64,000 bases of DNA from assembly GCA_030695415.1 (NCBI GenBank), contig JAUYQZ010000049.1:62001-126000 (forward strand), in the 5' to 3' direction. A program made the position numbers and the translations under genes. Source of the stretch: Hylemonella sp. (GTDB lineage: Bacteria; Pseudomonadota; Gammaproteobacteria; Burkholderiales; Burkholderiaceae_C). Of this stretch, positions 34,641 through 42,959 are shown in pieces. The notes under the pieces are model-generated. The model did not search any database. It worked only from the letters and a program-made list of their open reading frames with translations, and had not been told where the DNA came from. Positions within the stretch are counted from its first letter, which is position 1. Every line of letters starts with the position of its first letter.

Positions 34641-35843
34641 ATGGACATGAACAGACGCATGCTGCTGGGCACCGCCGGCGCCCTGACCTTGTCGGCCTGC
34701 AGCACGCAGCAGATGGTCAACGTCGCCACGGCCAGGAGCCCGGAGGCGGCCCTGCGCAATATGGCGCAGAGCCGGGTCAACGCCTACACCTACAACCCCC
34801 AGCTTGCAGTGGCCGATCTGCGCCGCATCAAGAACGAGTACGACAAGCTCATGGGCAACCTGCAGAAGGAAAGCGGCGAGAAGTGGGGCCAGCGCGAAGC
34901 GGGCACCCTGCCCAGCCGCACGCGCTACGTGAAGTACACGGAGAACTACAAGAACCGGGTGGTGGTCGACTACGACGCCGGCACCATCCTGATCGAGCAC
35001 CTGGAAGACGAGGCCGTGCGGGACAAGCTGCGCCGTGCCACCGTCGTGGCCCTGCTCACACCGGGCGACCCGGCCGCCGTGGACCTGTTCTCCGACCAGG
35101 AAATCTCGCTGAGCGGCCAACCTTATCTGCAGGACCTGGTGGTGGACCAGAACAACGTTGTCCTGAAGAACCGGGACGACGTGGAGCGCTACGCCGAGCA
35201 CCTGGTCAACAACCGCCTGCAACAGCGCAGCATCGACGTCAAGGGCCAGCCCAAGACCGTGTACTACGTGCAGATGAGCATGGTCAACGCCGCCATCGAC
35301 AAGCGGGCCTTGCAGTACGCCAGCCTGGTGCGCCAGAACTCGGAGAAGACCCGGGTCAGCCGCAGCCTGATCTACGCCATCATCCGCATCGAGAGCGCCT
35401 TCAACCCCTACGCCGTGTCCAGCGCCCCGGCCTACGGCCTGATGCAGCTCGTGCCCACCAGCGGCGGGCGCGAGGCCTATCGCAAGTCGCGCGGCGAGGA
35501 CGTGATTCCGACCAAGGAATTCCTGTTCACGCCCGAGAACAACATCGAGTTCGGAACGGCCTACCTGGGCGTGCTGCTTTTTGACAGCCCGCTGCGCGAG
35601 ATCCGCGATCCGGTCTCGCGCGAGTACTGCGCCATCGCCGCCTACAACACCGGCCCGAGCAATGTGTACCGCGCCTTCAGCCAGAAGAATGGGCGGGCCC
35701 GCCAGGACGAGGCGCTGGACGCCGTCAACGCGCTGCGGCCCGACGATGTCTACAACGCCCTGCGCAGCAAGCTGCCCTTTGCCGAGACCCGCGGCTACAT
35801 CGCCAATGCGGTGCAGGCCAAGAAACGCTACGCGATGATGTAG
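34641..35843 (+). CDS. MltC-like membrane-bound lytic murein transglycosylase
   Basis: A 400-residue lipoprotein: signal MNRRMLLGTAGALTLSAC with lipobox cysteine near residue 20. An N-terminal DUF3393-type domain (about 45-230) is followed by a goose-lysozyme-like SLT domain. The catalytic glutamate is in IRIESAFNPYAVSSAPAYGL, followed by MQLVPTSGG and AIAAYNTGPSNVYRAF. It cleaves the MurNAc-GlcNAc bond to make 1,6-anhydro ends. ATG at 34641 has AAGGGGAAAG upstream. The upstream in-frame extension is not credible. The terminator at 35871 is shared with hsp20. Confidence 0.9.
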   Translation: MDMNRRMLLGTAGALTLSACSTQQMVNVATARSPEAALRNMAQSRVNAYTYNPQLAVADLRRIKNEYDKLMGNLQKESGEKWGQREAGTLPSRTRYVKYTENYKNRVVVDYDAGTILIEHLEDEAVRDKLRRATVVALLTPGDPAAVDLFSDQEISLSGQPYLQDLVVDQNNVVLKNRDDVERYAEHLVNNRLQQRSIDVKGQPKTVYYVQMSMVNAAIDKRALQYASLVRQNSEKTRVSRSLIYAIIRIESAFNPYAVSSAPAYGLMQLVPTSGGREAYRKSRGEDVIPTKEFLFTPENNIEFGTAYLGVLLFDSPLREIRDPVSREYCAIAAYNTGPSNVYRAFSQKNGRARQDEALDAVNALRPDDVYNALRSKLPFAETRGYIANAVQAKKRYAMM

Positions 35844-35870
35844 CCCCGCGGCACGCGAGGCACCAGCACC

Positions 35871-35900
35871 ACAAAGGGGGCCGCAGCCCCCCTTTGTGTT
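35871..35900. terminator. Bidirectional terminator between MltC-like gene and hsp20
   Basis: ACAAAGGGGG pairs with CCCCCCTTTGT around a short loop between the two convergent genes. The A/T-containing stem ends serve as partial T-tracts in either direction. It ends next to the hsp20 stop. Confidence 0.7.
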
Positions 35901-36326
35901 TCACTCGATACGCAGCTTCTGCGAAGCGTTGCCCTGCTTCTTGGGCAGCGTCAGCGTGAGCACGCCGTTGTCGTACTTCGCCTTGGCCTGGCCCTGGTCC
36001 ACGTCCTGCGGCAACTGGACGCCGCGCGAAACGGAGCCGAAGTAGCGTTCGCTGCGCAACTGTTTGTCGTCCTTGTGCGAGTCTTCCTGCTTCACATCGG
36101 CCCGCACCATGACCATGCCACCTTCGATGGTGACGTGGATGTCCTCCTTGCGCACGCCGGGGATCTCGGCCGAGACGGTGTAGGCATTACCGCTCTCCTT
36201 CACGTCCATCCTGATCTGCCCCGGGCTGGGCAAGGGGTCGCCATGCAAGGGCTTGACGTAGAAGCCGGGCGAGACGTCGCGGAAGAAGTCGTCAAACAGG
36301 CTGCCGCGCGAGATGAGAGAACTCAT
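35901..36326 (-). CDS. Hsp20/alpha-crystallin family small heat-shock protein
   Basis: A 141-residue small heat-shock protein that holds unfolding proteins in the cytoplasm. The alpha-crystallin domain (about 38-130) shows MDVKESGNAYTVSAEIPGVR, VTIEGGMVMVRADVKQED, RYFGSVSRGVQLPQDVD and the A...NGVLTLTLPK signature. The ATG at 36326 has GGAGG 6 nt upstream; the longer frame lacks family similarity. No obvious sigma-32 promoter was read with confidence upstream (36327-36586). Confidence 0.95.
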   Translation of the reverse strand: MSSLISRGSLFDDFFRDVSPGFYVKPLHGDPLPSPGQIRMDVKESGNAYTVSAEIPGVRKEDIHVTIEGGMVMVRADVKQEDSHKDDKQLRSERYFGSVSRGVQLPQDVDQGQAKAKYDNGVLTLTLPKKQGNASQKLRIE

Positions 36327-36586
36327 GTGATCCTCCATATGGCAAGGTTGGCCGGCGATCCCTCGAATCGGCAACGACCACGCTTGAAAATATAGGGAGG
36401 CCGCGAGCAATCTCAAGACCCCGGCACCTCATCGTTGATGCAGATCAAACCCTGCCCAAGGGGGCCACCCCCCCCGGGGGCATCCAGATTTACCCTAGGA
36501 GATGCACCAAACCGGTTCTCAAGCGATGCCTCCCCCAGTATCATGACAAGGGTACCCACTCACCCCATTCACGAGGAGCCAGCCGA

Positions 36587-36886
36587 ATGACACCCACCCT
36601 GATCATGGTCATCAACATCGCGGCCATCGTGGTCATGCTGGTCTGCCTGGCAACCGTTTACAAGCTGCGCGCCAACATCCCGGGCGGCGTCGTCGGCAAG
36701 CAATGGGGCTACCTGACTTCGCTGGTCACCCTGTTCACGCTGGGTTACTTCGTCACGCCGTTCTTCACCATGCTCCCCGCCCAGATCATCAACCTCGTGG
36801 TGGCCCTGATCTTCCTGTTCGGGGCGGTGTATGTGCTGATCACGGTGCGCCTGATCTACCGCATCATCGAGGAAATGACCAGCTGA
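36587..36886 (+). CDS. Small three-helix membrane protein, unknown
   Basis: A 99-residue protein with three predicted membrane helices: LIMVINIAAIVVMLVCLATV, YLTSLVTLFTLGYFVTPFF and IINLVVALIFLFGAVYVLIT. A short polar tail (RLIYRIIEEMTS) follows. AGGAG lies 9 nt before the ATG. It is 11 bp upstream of a soluble winged-helix-like protein and probably co-transcribed with it, suggesting a membrane partner for that protein. I do not recognise the family. Confidence 0.72.
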   Translation: MTPTLIMVINIAAIVVMLVCLATVYKLRANIPGGVVGKQWGYLTSLVTLFTLGYFVTPFFTMLPAQIINLVVALIFLFGAVYVLITVRLIYRIIEEMTS

Positions 36887-36897
36887 GTTGAATCGCC

Positions 36898-37395
36898 ATG
36901 GACTCCACCCTGATACTCGTCAAGACGGACAAGGGCATTGATGAGGTCAAGCACCGTTCCTTCGGCCTGCCGCAGACCCTGCGCGCCCTGCTCATCATGG
37001 CCGACGGATCGATCAGCATGGCGGGTCTGCTCACCCGCACAGCCCAGATCCCCAAGGTGGAGGAAAGCATCGAGTGGCTGGTGCGCGAGGGCTTCATCGA
37101 GTCGGTGTCGCCGTCCGGTCGCCGAACCGCGCCGTCGGCAAGCCCTGCCGTCGTGTCCGGTGGCGCCAACGGGCAAGCCCTGGCCCCCAAGCAGGCGCTG
37201 ATCGCCATCAGCCGTGAACTGCTGGGCGCTGACGCTCCCAAGGTGCTTCAGCGCCTGACGGAGGCCGGCGAATCGCTCTCCGAACTGAACGCGGCGGTGG
37301 AACGCTGCCACAAGTTCATCAAGCTGACGATCGACGAGAAGAAGGCCGAGCAGTTCCTCAAAGCCTGCCAGTCCCTGCTGGCCGAGGCGCGCTAA
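36898..37395 (+). CDS. Two-domain protein with winged-helix-like N terminus, unknown
   Basis: A 165-residue soluble protein. Residues about 18-70 (FGLPQTLRALLIMADGSISM, then VEESIEWLVREGFIES) look like a winged helix. A Ser/Ala/Pro linker (about 75-95) follows, then a helical domain (ALIAISRELLGADAPKVLQR to LKACQSLLAEAR). This arrangement suggests a regulator or adaptor, but no named family is recognised. It follows the small membrane protein by 11 bp. It converges on the old-yellow-enzyme gene (22 bp apart). Confidence 0.7.
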   Translation: MDSTLILVKTDKGIDEVKHRSFGLPQTLRALLIMADGSISMAGLLTRTAQIPKVEESIEWLVREGFIESVSPSGRRTAPSASPAVVSGGANGQALAPKQALIAISRELLGADAPKVLQRLTEAGESLSELNAAVERCHKFIKLTIDEKKAEQFLKACQSLLAEAR

Positions 37396-37417
37396 GCCCC
37401 GGGTTTATTCCCGTCGT

Positions 37418-38509
37418 TCAATCCGCCTGCGCAGCGGCCGGCGGCTGCCAGCGCGGGTAATCGGTGTAGCCCACCGGACCCTCGGTATAGAACGTGGCCG
37501 GGTTGGCGGGGTTCAGCGGCGCACCAGCCTGCAGCCGGGCCGGCAGATCGGGGTTGGCCAGGAAGGGCACGCCGAAGGCCACCGCATCCACCTTGCCCGC
37601 GGCCACGGCCTGTGCCGCCTCTTCGCCGCTGTAGCCCATATTGCCGATCAGCACGCCCTGGTAGGCGGCGCGCACCGGCGTCATGAGGTCGCCCTTCTGC
37701 AGGCCCTTGAAATCCCCGCGCATCAGGTGCAGGTAGGCCAGCTTGAAGCGGTTGAGTTCGCCGGCCAGCCAGGCCGACAGGCCCACCGGGTCGCTGTCGA
37801 TCATGCTGTTGAAGCTGTTGAGGGGCGAGAGGCGCAGGCCCACGCGCCCGCTACCCCAGACGCTGCACGCGGCCTCGATCACCTCGAACAACAGGCGGGC
37901 GCGGTTCGCGCGCGAACCGCCGTAGGGGCCGCTGCGCTGGTTGGAGCCATCGCGCAGGAATTCGTCGAGCAGGTAGCCATTGGCGCCGTGCACTTCCACG
38001 CCGTCGAAGCCCGCTGCCTTGGCGTTCTCGGCCGCCTGCCTGAAACCGGCCACGATGCCGGGCAACTCGTCGTCGCGCAGCGCGCGCGGCACGGCATAGG
38101 CCTGCTTGCCTTTCGGCGTGTGCACCATGTCGCTGGTGATGGCGATGGCGCTGGGCGCCACGGGCTGCACACCACCGTTGAGGTCCGGATGACAGGCGCG
38201 CCCGCCGTGCCAGATCTGCAGGAAGATGCGGCCACCGGCGGCGTGCACGGCTTGCGTCACCAGGCGCCAGCCCTCGACCTGGGCCTGCGAGTGGATGCCC
38301 GGCTCCTTCCAGAAGGCCGAGTTGCCTTCCATGGCCATGGTGGCCTCGGCGATCAGCAGGCCGGCGCTGGCGCGCTGGGCATAGTGCTCGGCCATCATGG
38401 CATTGGGCAGGTGGGCCTCGCCGGCGCGCATGCGGGTGAGCGGCGCCATGAAGACACGGTTGGGAACGGTGAGAGCACCGAGCTGGAGCGGATCGAAAAG
38501 AGTGGTCAT
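37418..38509 (-). CDS. Old yellow enzyme family alkene reductase
   Basis: A 363-residue FMN-dependent NADPH reductase of the classical OYE group (NemA-like), reducing activated alkenes, nitrate esters or N-ethylmaleimide. Seen: LFDPLQLGALTVPNRVFMAP with FMN-binding residues, LQIWHGGRACHPD, the H.AN.YL signature HGANGYLLDEFLRDGSNQRS, PYGGS, and GNMGYSGEEAAQAV. The ATG at 38509 gives the standard N terminus. Confidence 0.93.
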   Translation of the reverse strand: MTTLFDPLQLGALTVPNRVFMAPLTRMRAGEAHLPNAMMAEHYAQRASAGLLIAEATMAMEGNSAFWKEPGIHSQAQVEGWRLVTQAVHAAGGRIFLQIWHGGRACHPDLNGGVQPVAPSAIAITSDMVHTPKGKQAYAVPRALRDDELPGIVAGFRQAAENAKAAGFDGVEVHGANGYLLDEFLRDGSNQRSGPYGGSRANRARLLFEVIEAACSVWGSGRVGLRLSPLNSFNSMIDSDPVGLSAWLAGELNRFKLAYLHLMRGDFKGLQKGDLMTPVRAAYQGVLIGNMGYSGEEAAQAVAAGKVDAVAFGVPFLANPDLPARLQAGAPLNPANPATFYTEGPVGYTDYPRWQPPAAAQAD

Positions 38510-38591
38510 ACGGGGCAATGGCAAGCAGGAGGAAGGCACCCATCATGCCCCAGCGGCGCCTGATGCGCAGTCAGGCGCGCGACCCACCCTC

Positions 38592-39446
38592 TCAGGCGTG
38601 CGGGGCCTGCCCCGCCTCCCAGGCCAGCATCGCGGCCTTGCGCTCACTTCCCCAGCGGTACTGCCCGCTGTCGCCGCTCTCGCGGATCACGCGATGGCAA
38701 GGGATGAGGTAGGCGATGGAGTTGGCGGCCAGCGCGCTGCCCACGGCACGCTGGGCCTTCGGCGCACCGGCCATCGCAGCCACTTGCGTGTAGGAAGCCC
38801 GCTGCCCCGGCGGCAGGCGCAGCAGCGCCTCCCACACCTTGAGCTGGAAGTTGGTGCCGCGCAGCAGCAGGTGCAGACGGCCAGGCTGTGGCGTGTCGGG
38901 GAAGACCTGGTCGAGCAGGCGCTGGGCCTGCCGGTCGTCGCTGTCCAGCTGCGCCGCCGGCCAGGCCGCGCACAACTCCTGGCGCCGCCGGGCCGCGTCG
39001 CCGTCGAGGAAAGCCAGGTAACACAGCCCACGCGGCGTCCAGCCCGCCAGCGCCGTGCCAAAGGGCGTGTCGGCCTGCCCCCAGCCCAGCGTCACACCGG
39101 CACCGCCGCTCTTGATCTCGCCGGGGGTCATGGCCTCGCAGCTGACCATGAGGTCGTGCAGTCGGCTGGCGCTGGACAGGCCGCTGGCCTGCGTGACGCT
39201 GAGTACGTCCTGCGCCCCGCGCAGCGCCTCGCGGGCGTACTCCTTGGTCAGGTACTGCAGGAAACGCTTGGGTGAAATGCCGGCCCAGGCGGCAAACACG
39301 CGCTGCAGGTGGGTTTCGCTCAGGTGCACGGCCTGCGCCAGCTCGGCCAGGCTGGGCTGCTGCCGGGCCTGCGCACGCAGGTAGCGGATGGCCCGGGCCA
39401 CCACCTCGTACTGGCGCTGCGGCTGGTCGAGCTCCAGCTCATCCAT
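38592..39446 (-). CDS. Ada-like methylated-DNA-cysteine methyltransferase with AraC domain
   Basis: A 284-residue protein joining an AraC-type helix-turn-helix domain (about 20-115, ARQQPSLAELAQAVHLSETH) to an O6-alkylguanine-DNA methyltransferase domain. The suicide cysteine is in IPCHRVI, preceded by FQLKVWEALLRLPPGQRASY. It lacks the N-terminal zinc Ada domain that repairs phosphotriesters and triggers induction, so it may not autoregulate like E. coli Ada. The start overlaps the 3' end of the EamA gene by 8 bp. Confidence 0.93.
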   Translation of the reverse strand: MDELELDQPQRQYEVVARAIRYLRAQARQQPSLAELAQAVHLSETHLQRVFAAWAGISPKRFLQYLTKEYAREALRGAQDVLSVTQASGLSSASRLHDLMVSCEAMTPGEIKSGGAGVTLGWGQADTPFGTALAGWTPRGLCYLAFLDGDAARRRQELCAAWPAAQLDSDDRQAQRLLDQVFPDTPQPGRLHLLLRGTNFQLKVWEALLRLPPGQRASYTQVAAMAGAPKAQRAVGSALAANSIAYLIPCHRVIRESGDSGQYRWGSERKAAMLAWEAGQAPHA

Positions 39447-40341
39447 GGCCGCCCCCCTTGGCGCGCCACAGCGCGCGCGGATCAAAGCCCGTCACCAGCG
39501 CGGTGCCGCTCAGCACCACCAGGGCACCGACCCCGGTGTGCCAGCCTACGGCTTCGCCGAGGAACAGGTGCCCCCAGAGGATGCCGAAGACCGGGATCAG
39601 GAAGGTCACCGTGAGGGCCGACGCGGCCCCCAGGTCCGCCACCAGACGGAAGTACAGCAGGTAGGCCAGGCCGGTGCACAGCAGACCCAAGGCGGCCACG
39701 GCGCCCCAGACCGTGGGAGTGGCCCCCAGGGGCAGCGGCGTGAAGGGGGTGAACAGGAGCGCGGGTGCCAGCAGCAGCACGCCAGCCCACATGCTGCCGT
39801 GCGCATTGGCGTAGGGTTCGATGCCGGCAAATGCCTTCGCGTAGTGGCTGGCCAGGCCGTAGCACAGCGGCGCCAGCAGCGCAGCGCCGATGGCCAGGCC
39901 GGAGCCCGCTTGCAGCGTGGACGCATCCAGCCCGACCAGCAGTGCCACGCCGGCCACCCCCAGCGCCAGGCCCAGCAGCACCCGCGGGGCCGGCGCCGTG
40001 CGCCCCCAGAGCAGGGTGATGACGGCACCCCAGATCGGCGCAGTGGCGTTCAGGATGGACAGCAGCGAGGCGGTGAGCGTCTGCGCCGCCCAGGCGAAGA
40101 GCACGAAGGGCAGCGCCGTGTTGAACAGGCCCAGCACCAGGTAGTAGCGCCAGTGCGTGCGCAGTCGCAGCGTGTGCCGGAACCAGCGGCCAGCCAGCAG
40201 GAGCAGCAGCGCCGCGAGCAGCACGCGCCATTCGATCAGCCAGACCGGCCCCAGCACGGGCACCGCGACCCGCATGAAAAGGAAGGAGGCGCCCCAGATG
40301 GCCGAGAGGGTCAGGAGCTGGATGAGGCTGGCGGTGGTCAT
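39439..40341 (-). CDS. EamA/DMT family transporter
   Basis: A 300-residue inner-membrane protein with ten helices and two EamA repeats (drug/metabolite transporter superfamily). It starts SLIQLLTLSAIWGASFLFMR. The second repeat has GLLCTGLAYLLYFRLV and the terminal LGEAVGWHTGVGALVVLSG. Substrates vary (amino acids, nucleotide precursors, drugs) and are not readable here. The ATG at 40341 was chosen; the longer frame is antisense to cheV. It is co-oriented with the Ada-like gene and overlaps it. Confidence 0.9.
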   Translation of the reverse strand: MTTASLIQLLTLSAIWGASFLFMRVAVPVLGPVWLIEWRVLLAALLLLLAGRWFRHTLRLRTHWRYYLVLGLFNTALPFVLFAWAAQTLTASLLSILNATAPIWGAVITLLWGRTAPAPRVLLGLALGVAGVALLVGLDASTLQAGSGLAIGAALLAPLCYGLASHYAKAFAGIEPYANAHGSMWAGVLLLAPALLFTPFTPLPLGATPTVWGAVAALGLLCTGLAYLLYFRLVADLGAASALTVTFLIPVFGILWGHLFLGEAVGWHTGVGALVVLSGTALVTGFDPRALWRAKGGGHG

Positions 40342-40497
40342 GCGAGGGGCACTTGAGGGGCAGGCAGGCATTTTGACGACATCCGCGACCAAAAATCCAC
40401 CCGATTCTTGCGGAAGTGTGACTTTCGCCAGCAGCAAGGCTTGCTGCGCGCCGTGGAACCGGATACGCTGGGTACTGCCTTTCCAAGGAATATCTGC

Positions 40498-41460
40498 ATG
40501 AGCTCCAGCCAACACAGCTTCCGCGAAATCGACGAACGCACCAACCTCACCGGCAGCAACAAGTTCGAGTTGCTGCTGTTCCATCTCGGCCAGGCAGCCG
40601 GCGCCGAGCGCCGCGAGTTGTTCGGCATCAATGTGTTCAAGGTCCGCGAAATCCTGGTGATGCCGTCCATCACCAAGATGGCCAATTCGCCCCAGCACGT
40701 GCTCGGCGTGGCCAACATCCGCGGCCAGATCATCACGGTGATCGACCTGCCGGCGGTGGTGGGCTGCACGCCCACCACGGGCACGGGCATCCTGCTGGTG
40801 ACCGAATTTGCGCGTACCACCCAGGCCTTTGCCGTCGAGGAAGTCACGGAGATCGTGCGCCTGGACTGGAAGCAGGTGCTGTCGGCCGAAGGCCGCGGCG
40901 GCGGTCTGGTCACCAGCATCGCGCGGATCGACGGCGATGTCGAGAACACCCGCCTGGCCCAGGTGCTCGACGTCGAGCAGATCCTCCAGAACGTGATGCC
41001 CGACCAGGTCAAGTTCGAGAAGGAAGACGACCAGGACAAGCTCAGGTTGCCGCCCGGCACCGTGCTGCTGGCCGCCGATGACTCGGCCATGGCGCGCGCC
41101 CTGATCGAAAAGGGCCTGACCTCCCTGGGCCTGCCTTTCATCATGGCCAAGACCGGCAAGGAAGCCTGGGAACGCCTGCAGGGCATGGCCGCGCAGGCGA
41201 AGACCGAGGGCAAGCAGGTGAAGGACAAGGTGGCACTGGTGCTCACCGACCTCGAAATGCCCGAGATGGACGGCTTCACCCTGACGCGCAACGTGAAGGC
41301 CGACACGCAATACAACGGCATTCCGGTGGTGATCCACTCCTCGCTCACGGGCACCACCAACGAGAGCCTGGTCCGCGGGGCCGGGGCCGACGCCTACATC
41401 GCCAAGTTCGCCATCGACGAAATGGCCGCCACGCTGCGCAGGGTGCTGGCCAAAAGCTGA
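40498..41460 (+). CDS. cheV: Chemotaxis coupling protein CheV
   Basis: CheV links receptors to CheA. The 320-residue protein has an N-terminal CheW-like domain (about 20-175, FGINVFKVREILVMPSITKM, VLGVANIRGQIITVIDL) and a C-terminal receiver domain (about 190-320). In the receiver, the phosphoacceptor aspartate is in LVLTDLEMPEMDGFTL, with the acidic pair in LAADDSAMA and the lysine in DAYIAKF. AAGGA lies 9 nt upstream of the ATG. It may serve the chemoreceptor at 26-28 kb. An intrinsic terminator follows. Confidence 0.95.
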   Translation: MSSSQHSFREIDERTNLTGSNKFELLLFHLGQAAGAERRELFGINVFKVREILVMPSITKMANSPQHVLGVANIRGQIITVIDLPAVVGCTPTTGTGILLVTEFARTTQAFAVEEVTEIVRLDWKQVLSAEGRGGGLVTSIARIDGDVENTRLAQVLDVEQILQNVMPDQVKFEKEDDQDKLRLPPGTVLLAADDSAMARALIEKGLTSLGLPFIMAKTGKEAWERLQGMAAQAKTEGKQVKDKVALVLTDLEMPEMDGFTLTRNVKADTQYNGIPVVIHSSLTGTTNESLVRGAGADAYIAKFAIDEMAATLRRVLAKS

Positions 41461-41552
41461 GCCCCGAGCCGGCAAGGGCGACGTCTGGGTGCCGCTGAAC
41501 TGCAGCACCTGAAGTCAACGGCCTGCCGGCGTACGCTGGCCAGCGAACCCCA

Positions 41553-41577
41553 AGCCCGGCATGCCGGACTTTTCTTT
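41553..41577 (+). terminator. Intrinsic terminator after cheV
   Basis: AGCCCGGCATGCCGGACT hairpin followed by TTTTCTTTT. A similar hairpin follows the sulfatase (49624-49641), next to the intact DUF1178 gene, so it may belong to the duplicated segment. Confidence 0.7.
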
Positions 41578-41592
41578 TGGGTCAGCGTGCGT

Positions 41593-41745
41593 CTACTGCA
41601 GCGGCCCCTTGAGCCCCTCGGGCAAAGGCAGCGGCATCACCGCGATGCCCTCCTCCACCAGCGCCTCGGTTTCCTCACGCAGGCCTGCCCGCGGATACCG
41701 CGCTCTTCGGTCTCGCCGTAGTGGATCGTGCATGCCTCCTCCGCG
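41593..41745 (-). pseudogene. Decayed 3'-end fragment of a DUF1178 gene
   Basis: About 150 bp match the 3' end of the intact DUF1178 gene (49666 onward) at roughly 93% identity by eye, in the same orientation and ending at the matching TAG. The encoded peptide (IHYGETEERGIRGQA, then EETEALVEEGIAVMPLPLPE) has a 1-bp deletion relative to the intact copy, and everything 5' is missing. It marks the left edge of the tsa-like island. 41746-41908 shows no recognisable gene. Confidence 0.88.
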
Positions 41746-41908
41746 GCTGGTCATCGCGCATCGAAGGATCAGGGTTTAGCAGGCCGACCGTTTCGTGGCC
41801 TTCGCCCAGGGCCGACTGGTGAAACGGGAGACGCTCAAGCAGCTGTTGGCGGCCAGTGCTCGTATGCGCGGCTGGCGGCCTGGCAGGTGCACCTCAGCCA
41901 CCGCCCCC

Positions 41909-42826
41909 TCAAGGTTGTGCGCTTTTCTGCATCCGTTTCAGAGCGTAATGCTGCACCCAACCCACCAGCTGCAGCGCAGCGGGTGTAAGCGGCAGATCGT
42001 GGCGACGCACGGTGCAAATCAGAGGCCTAGGCAATTCGTCGTTGATCGGCACCACACACAGCCGGTCTTGCATGGCGCAGTTTTCATACAAGATCTGCGG
42101 CATGGTCGTGACCCATTGATCTGACGCCGCCACCACCGCTGGCAAAGCCAGAAACGATTCGCACAGCATTTTTACTCTGGGCGCTCCCAAACCAACTTTG
42201 CGAAAAGCTTCCTCGATCACGGCACCTGGACCTCGGGATGGGCTCGATAAGACCCAATCGCAGTCCTGCAATTGCTCTAGCCGGGTGGCCTGGGCGCAGG
42301 GATTTCTCACCGAGCACACAATGACCACTTGACTGGCATACAAAGGCTCAGCCACCAGGTCATTTTCAAGATCCACCCTATGCACCGGGGTCAGCGCGAA
42401 ATCGAGTGTCCCGTCACGAAGTGCTGGAGTGATGCCAGGGTAGAGGCCGTCACGGCAATGCACCTTAACGTTCGGGTACTGTGAAGTGAATTGCTGCAAA
42501 GCCTGCGGCAGCAAGCCCAGACTGATCGCGGGCGATACGGCCATCTTTACCGTTCCCTCCCAATGGCCTCGTAACTGAGAAATCTCGTCTTGCGCCCGGC
42601 GGCTTTGCGCGACCATCAGCTTCGCATGTTTCAGAAAGGCCTGCCCGAAATGGGTAAAGGTCACCCCCTGGCGACTGCGCACCAGCAAAGGCGCCTGTAG
42701 CTCACTCTCCAACTGCTGGATGGCTGCCGTCAAGGCGGGCTGGGTCAGGTTCATCGAGCTGGCTGCAGCGCGGATGCTGCCCAGTTCCTCAATGAATACC
42801 AGCGCCTGCAAAGTCGGAAGTCTCAC
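41909..42826 (-). CDS. tsaR: LysR-type regulator of the tsa-like operon
   Basis: A 305-residue LysR-type regulator. The winged helix (LQALVFIEELGSIRAAASSM, NLTQPALTAAIQQLESEL) is followed by an effector domain starting near GTVKMAVSPAISLGLLPQAL. It is divergent from tsaM with an AT-rich palindrome between, the position TsaR holds in Comamonas testosteroni. The symbol rests on context rather than sequence and the effector may differ. The start is GTG at 42826. 81 bp of its 3' side follow the DUF1178 fragment region. Confidence 0.72.
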   Translation of the reverse strand: MRLPTLQALVFIEELGSIRAAASSMNLTQPALTAAIQQLESELQAPLLVRSRQGVTFTHFGQAFLKHAKLMVAQSRRAQDEISQLRGHWEGTVKMAVSPAISLGLLPQALQQFTSQYPNVKVHCRDGLYPGITPALRDGTLDFALTPVHRVDLENDLVAEPLYASQVVIVCSVRNPCAQATRLEQLQDCDWVLSSPSRGPGAVIEEAFRKVGLGAPRVKMLCESFLALPAVVAASDQWVTTMPQILYENCAMQDRLCVVPINDELPRPLICTVRRHDLPLTPAALQLVGWVQHYALKRMQKSAQP

Positions 42827-42839
42827 ACCCGCACCATAT

Positions 42840-42867
42840 AAAAATAGTTGATCACATCAATATTTTT
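42840..42867. promoter_or_regulatory. AT-rich palindromic operator between tsaR and tsaM
   Basis: AAAAATA (42840-42846) pairs with TATTTTT (42861-42867) around TTGAT-CAC-ATCAA (42848-42860), giving a nearly continuous 28-bp dyad 14 bp from the LysR start. It contains T-N11-A spacing, so it is the likely regulator site for both directions. Confidence 0.65.
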
Positions 42868-42959
42868 CTGAATTTTCATTATTAGAGCTTCTTTCTACGA
42901 TTCACTCAAGTCGAAAAGCTCCGGGTAATGCGAGTCCGACTTGAAACAAGGAGACTGCT

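Noticed and set aside
41561-41779. Short open frame over the DUF1178 fragment
   Set aside because: Antisense reading of a decayed gene end with a frameshift.
41746-41908. Possible integrase or transposase remnant at the left island edge
   Set aside because: No convincing match in any frame; too short to support.
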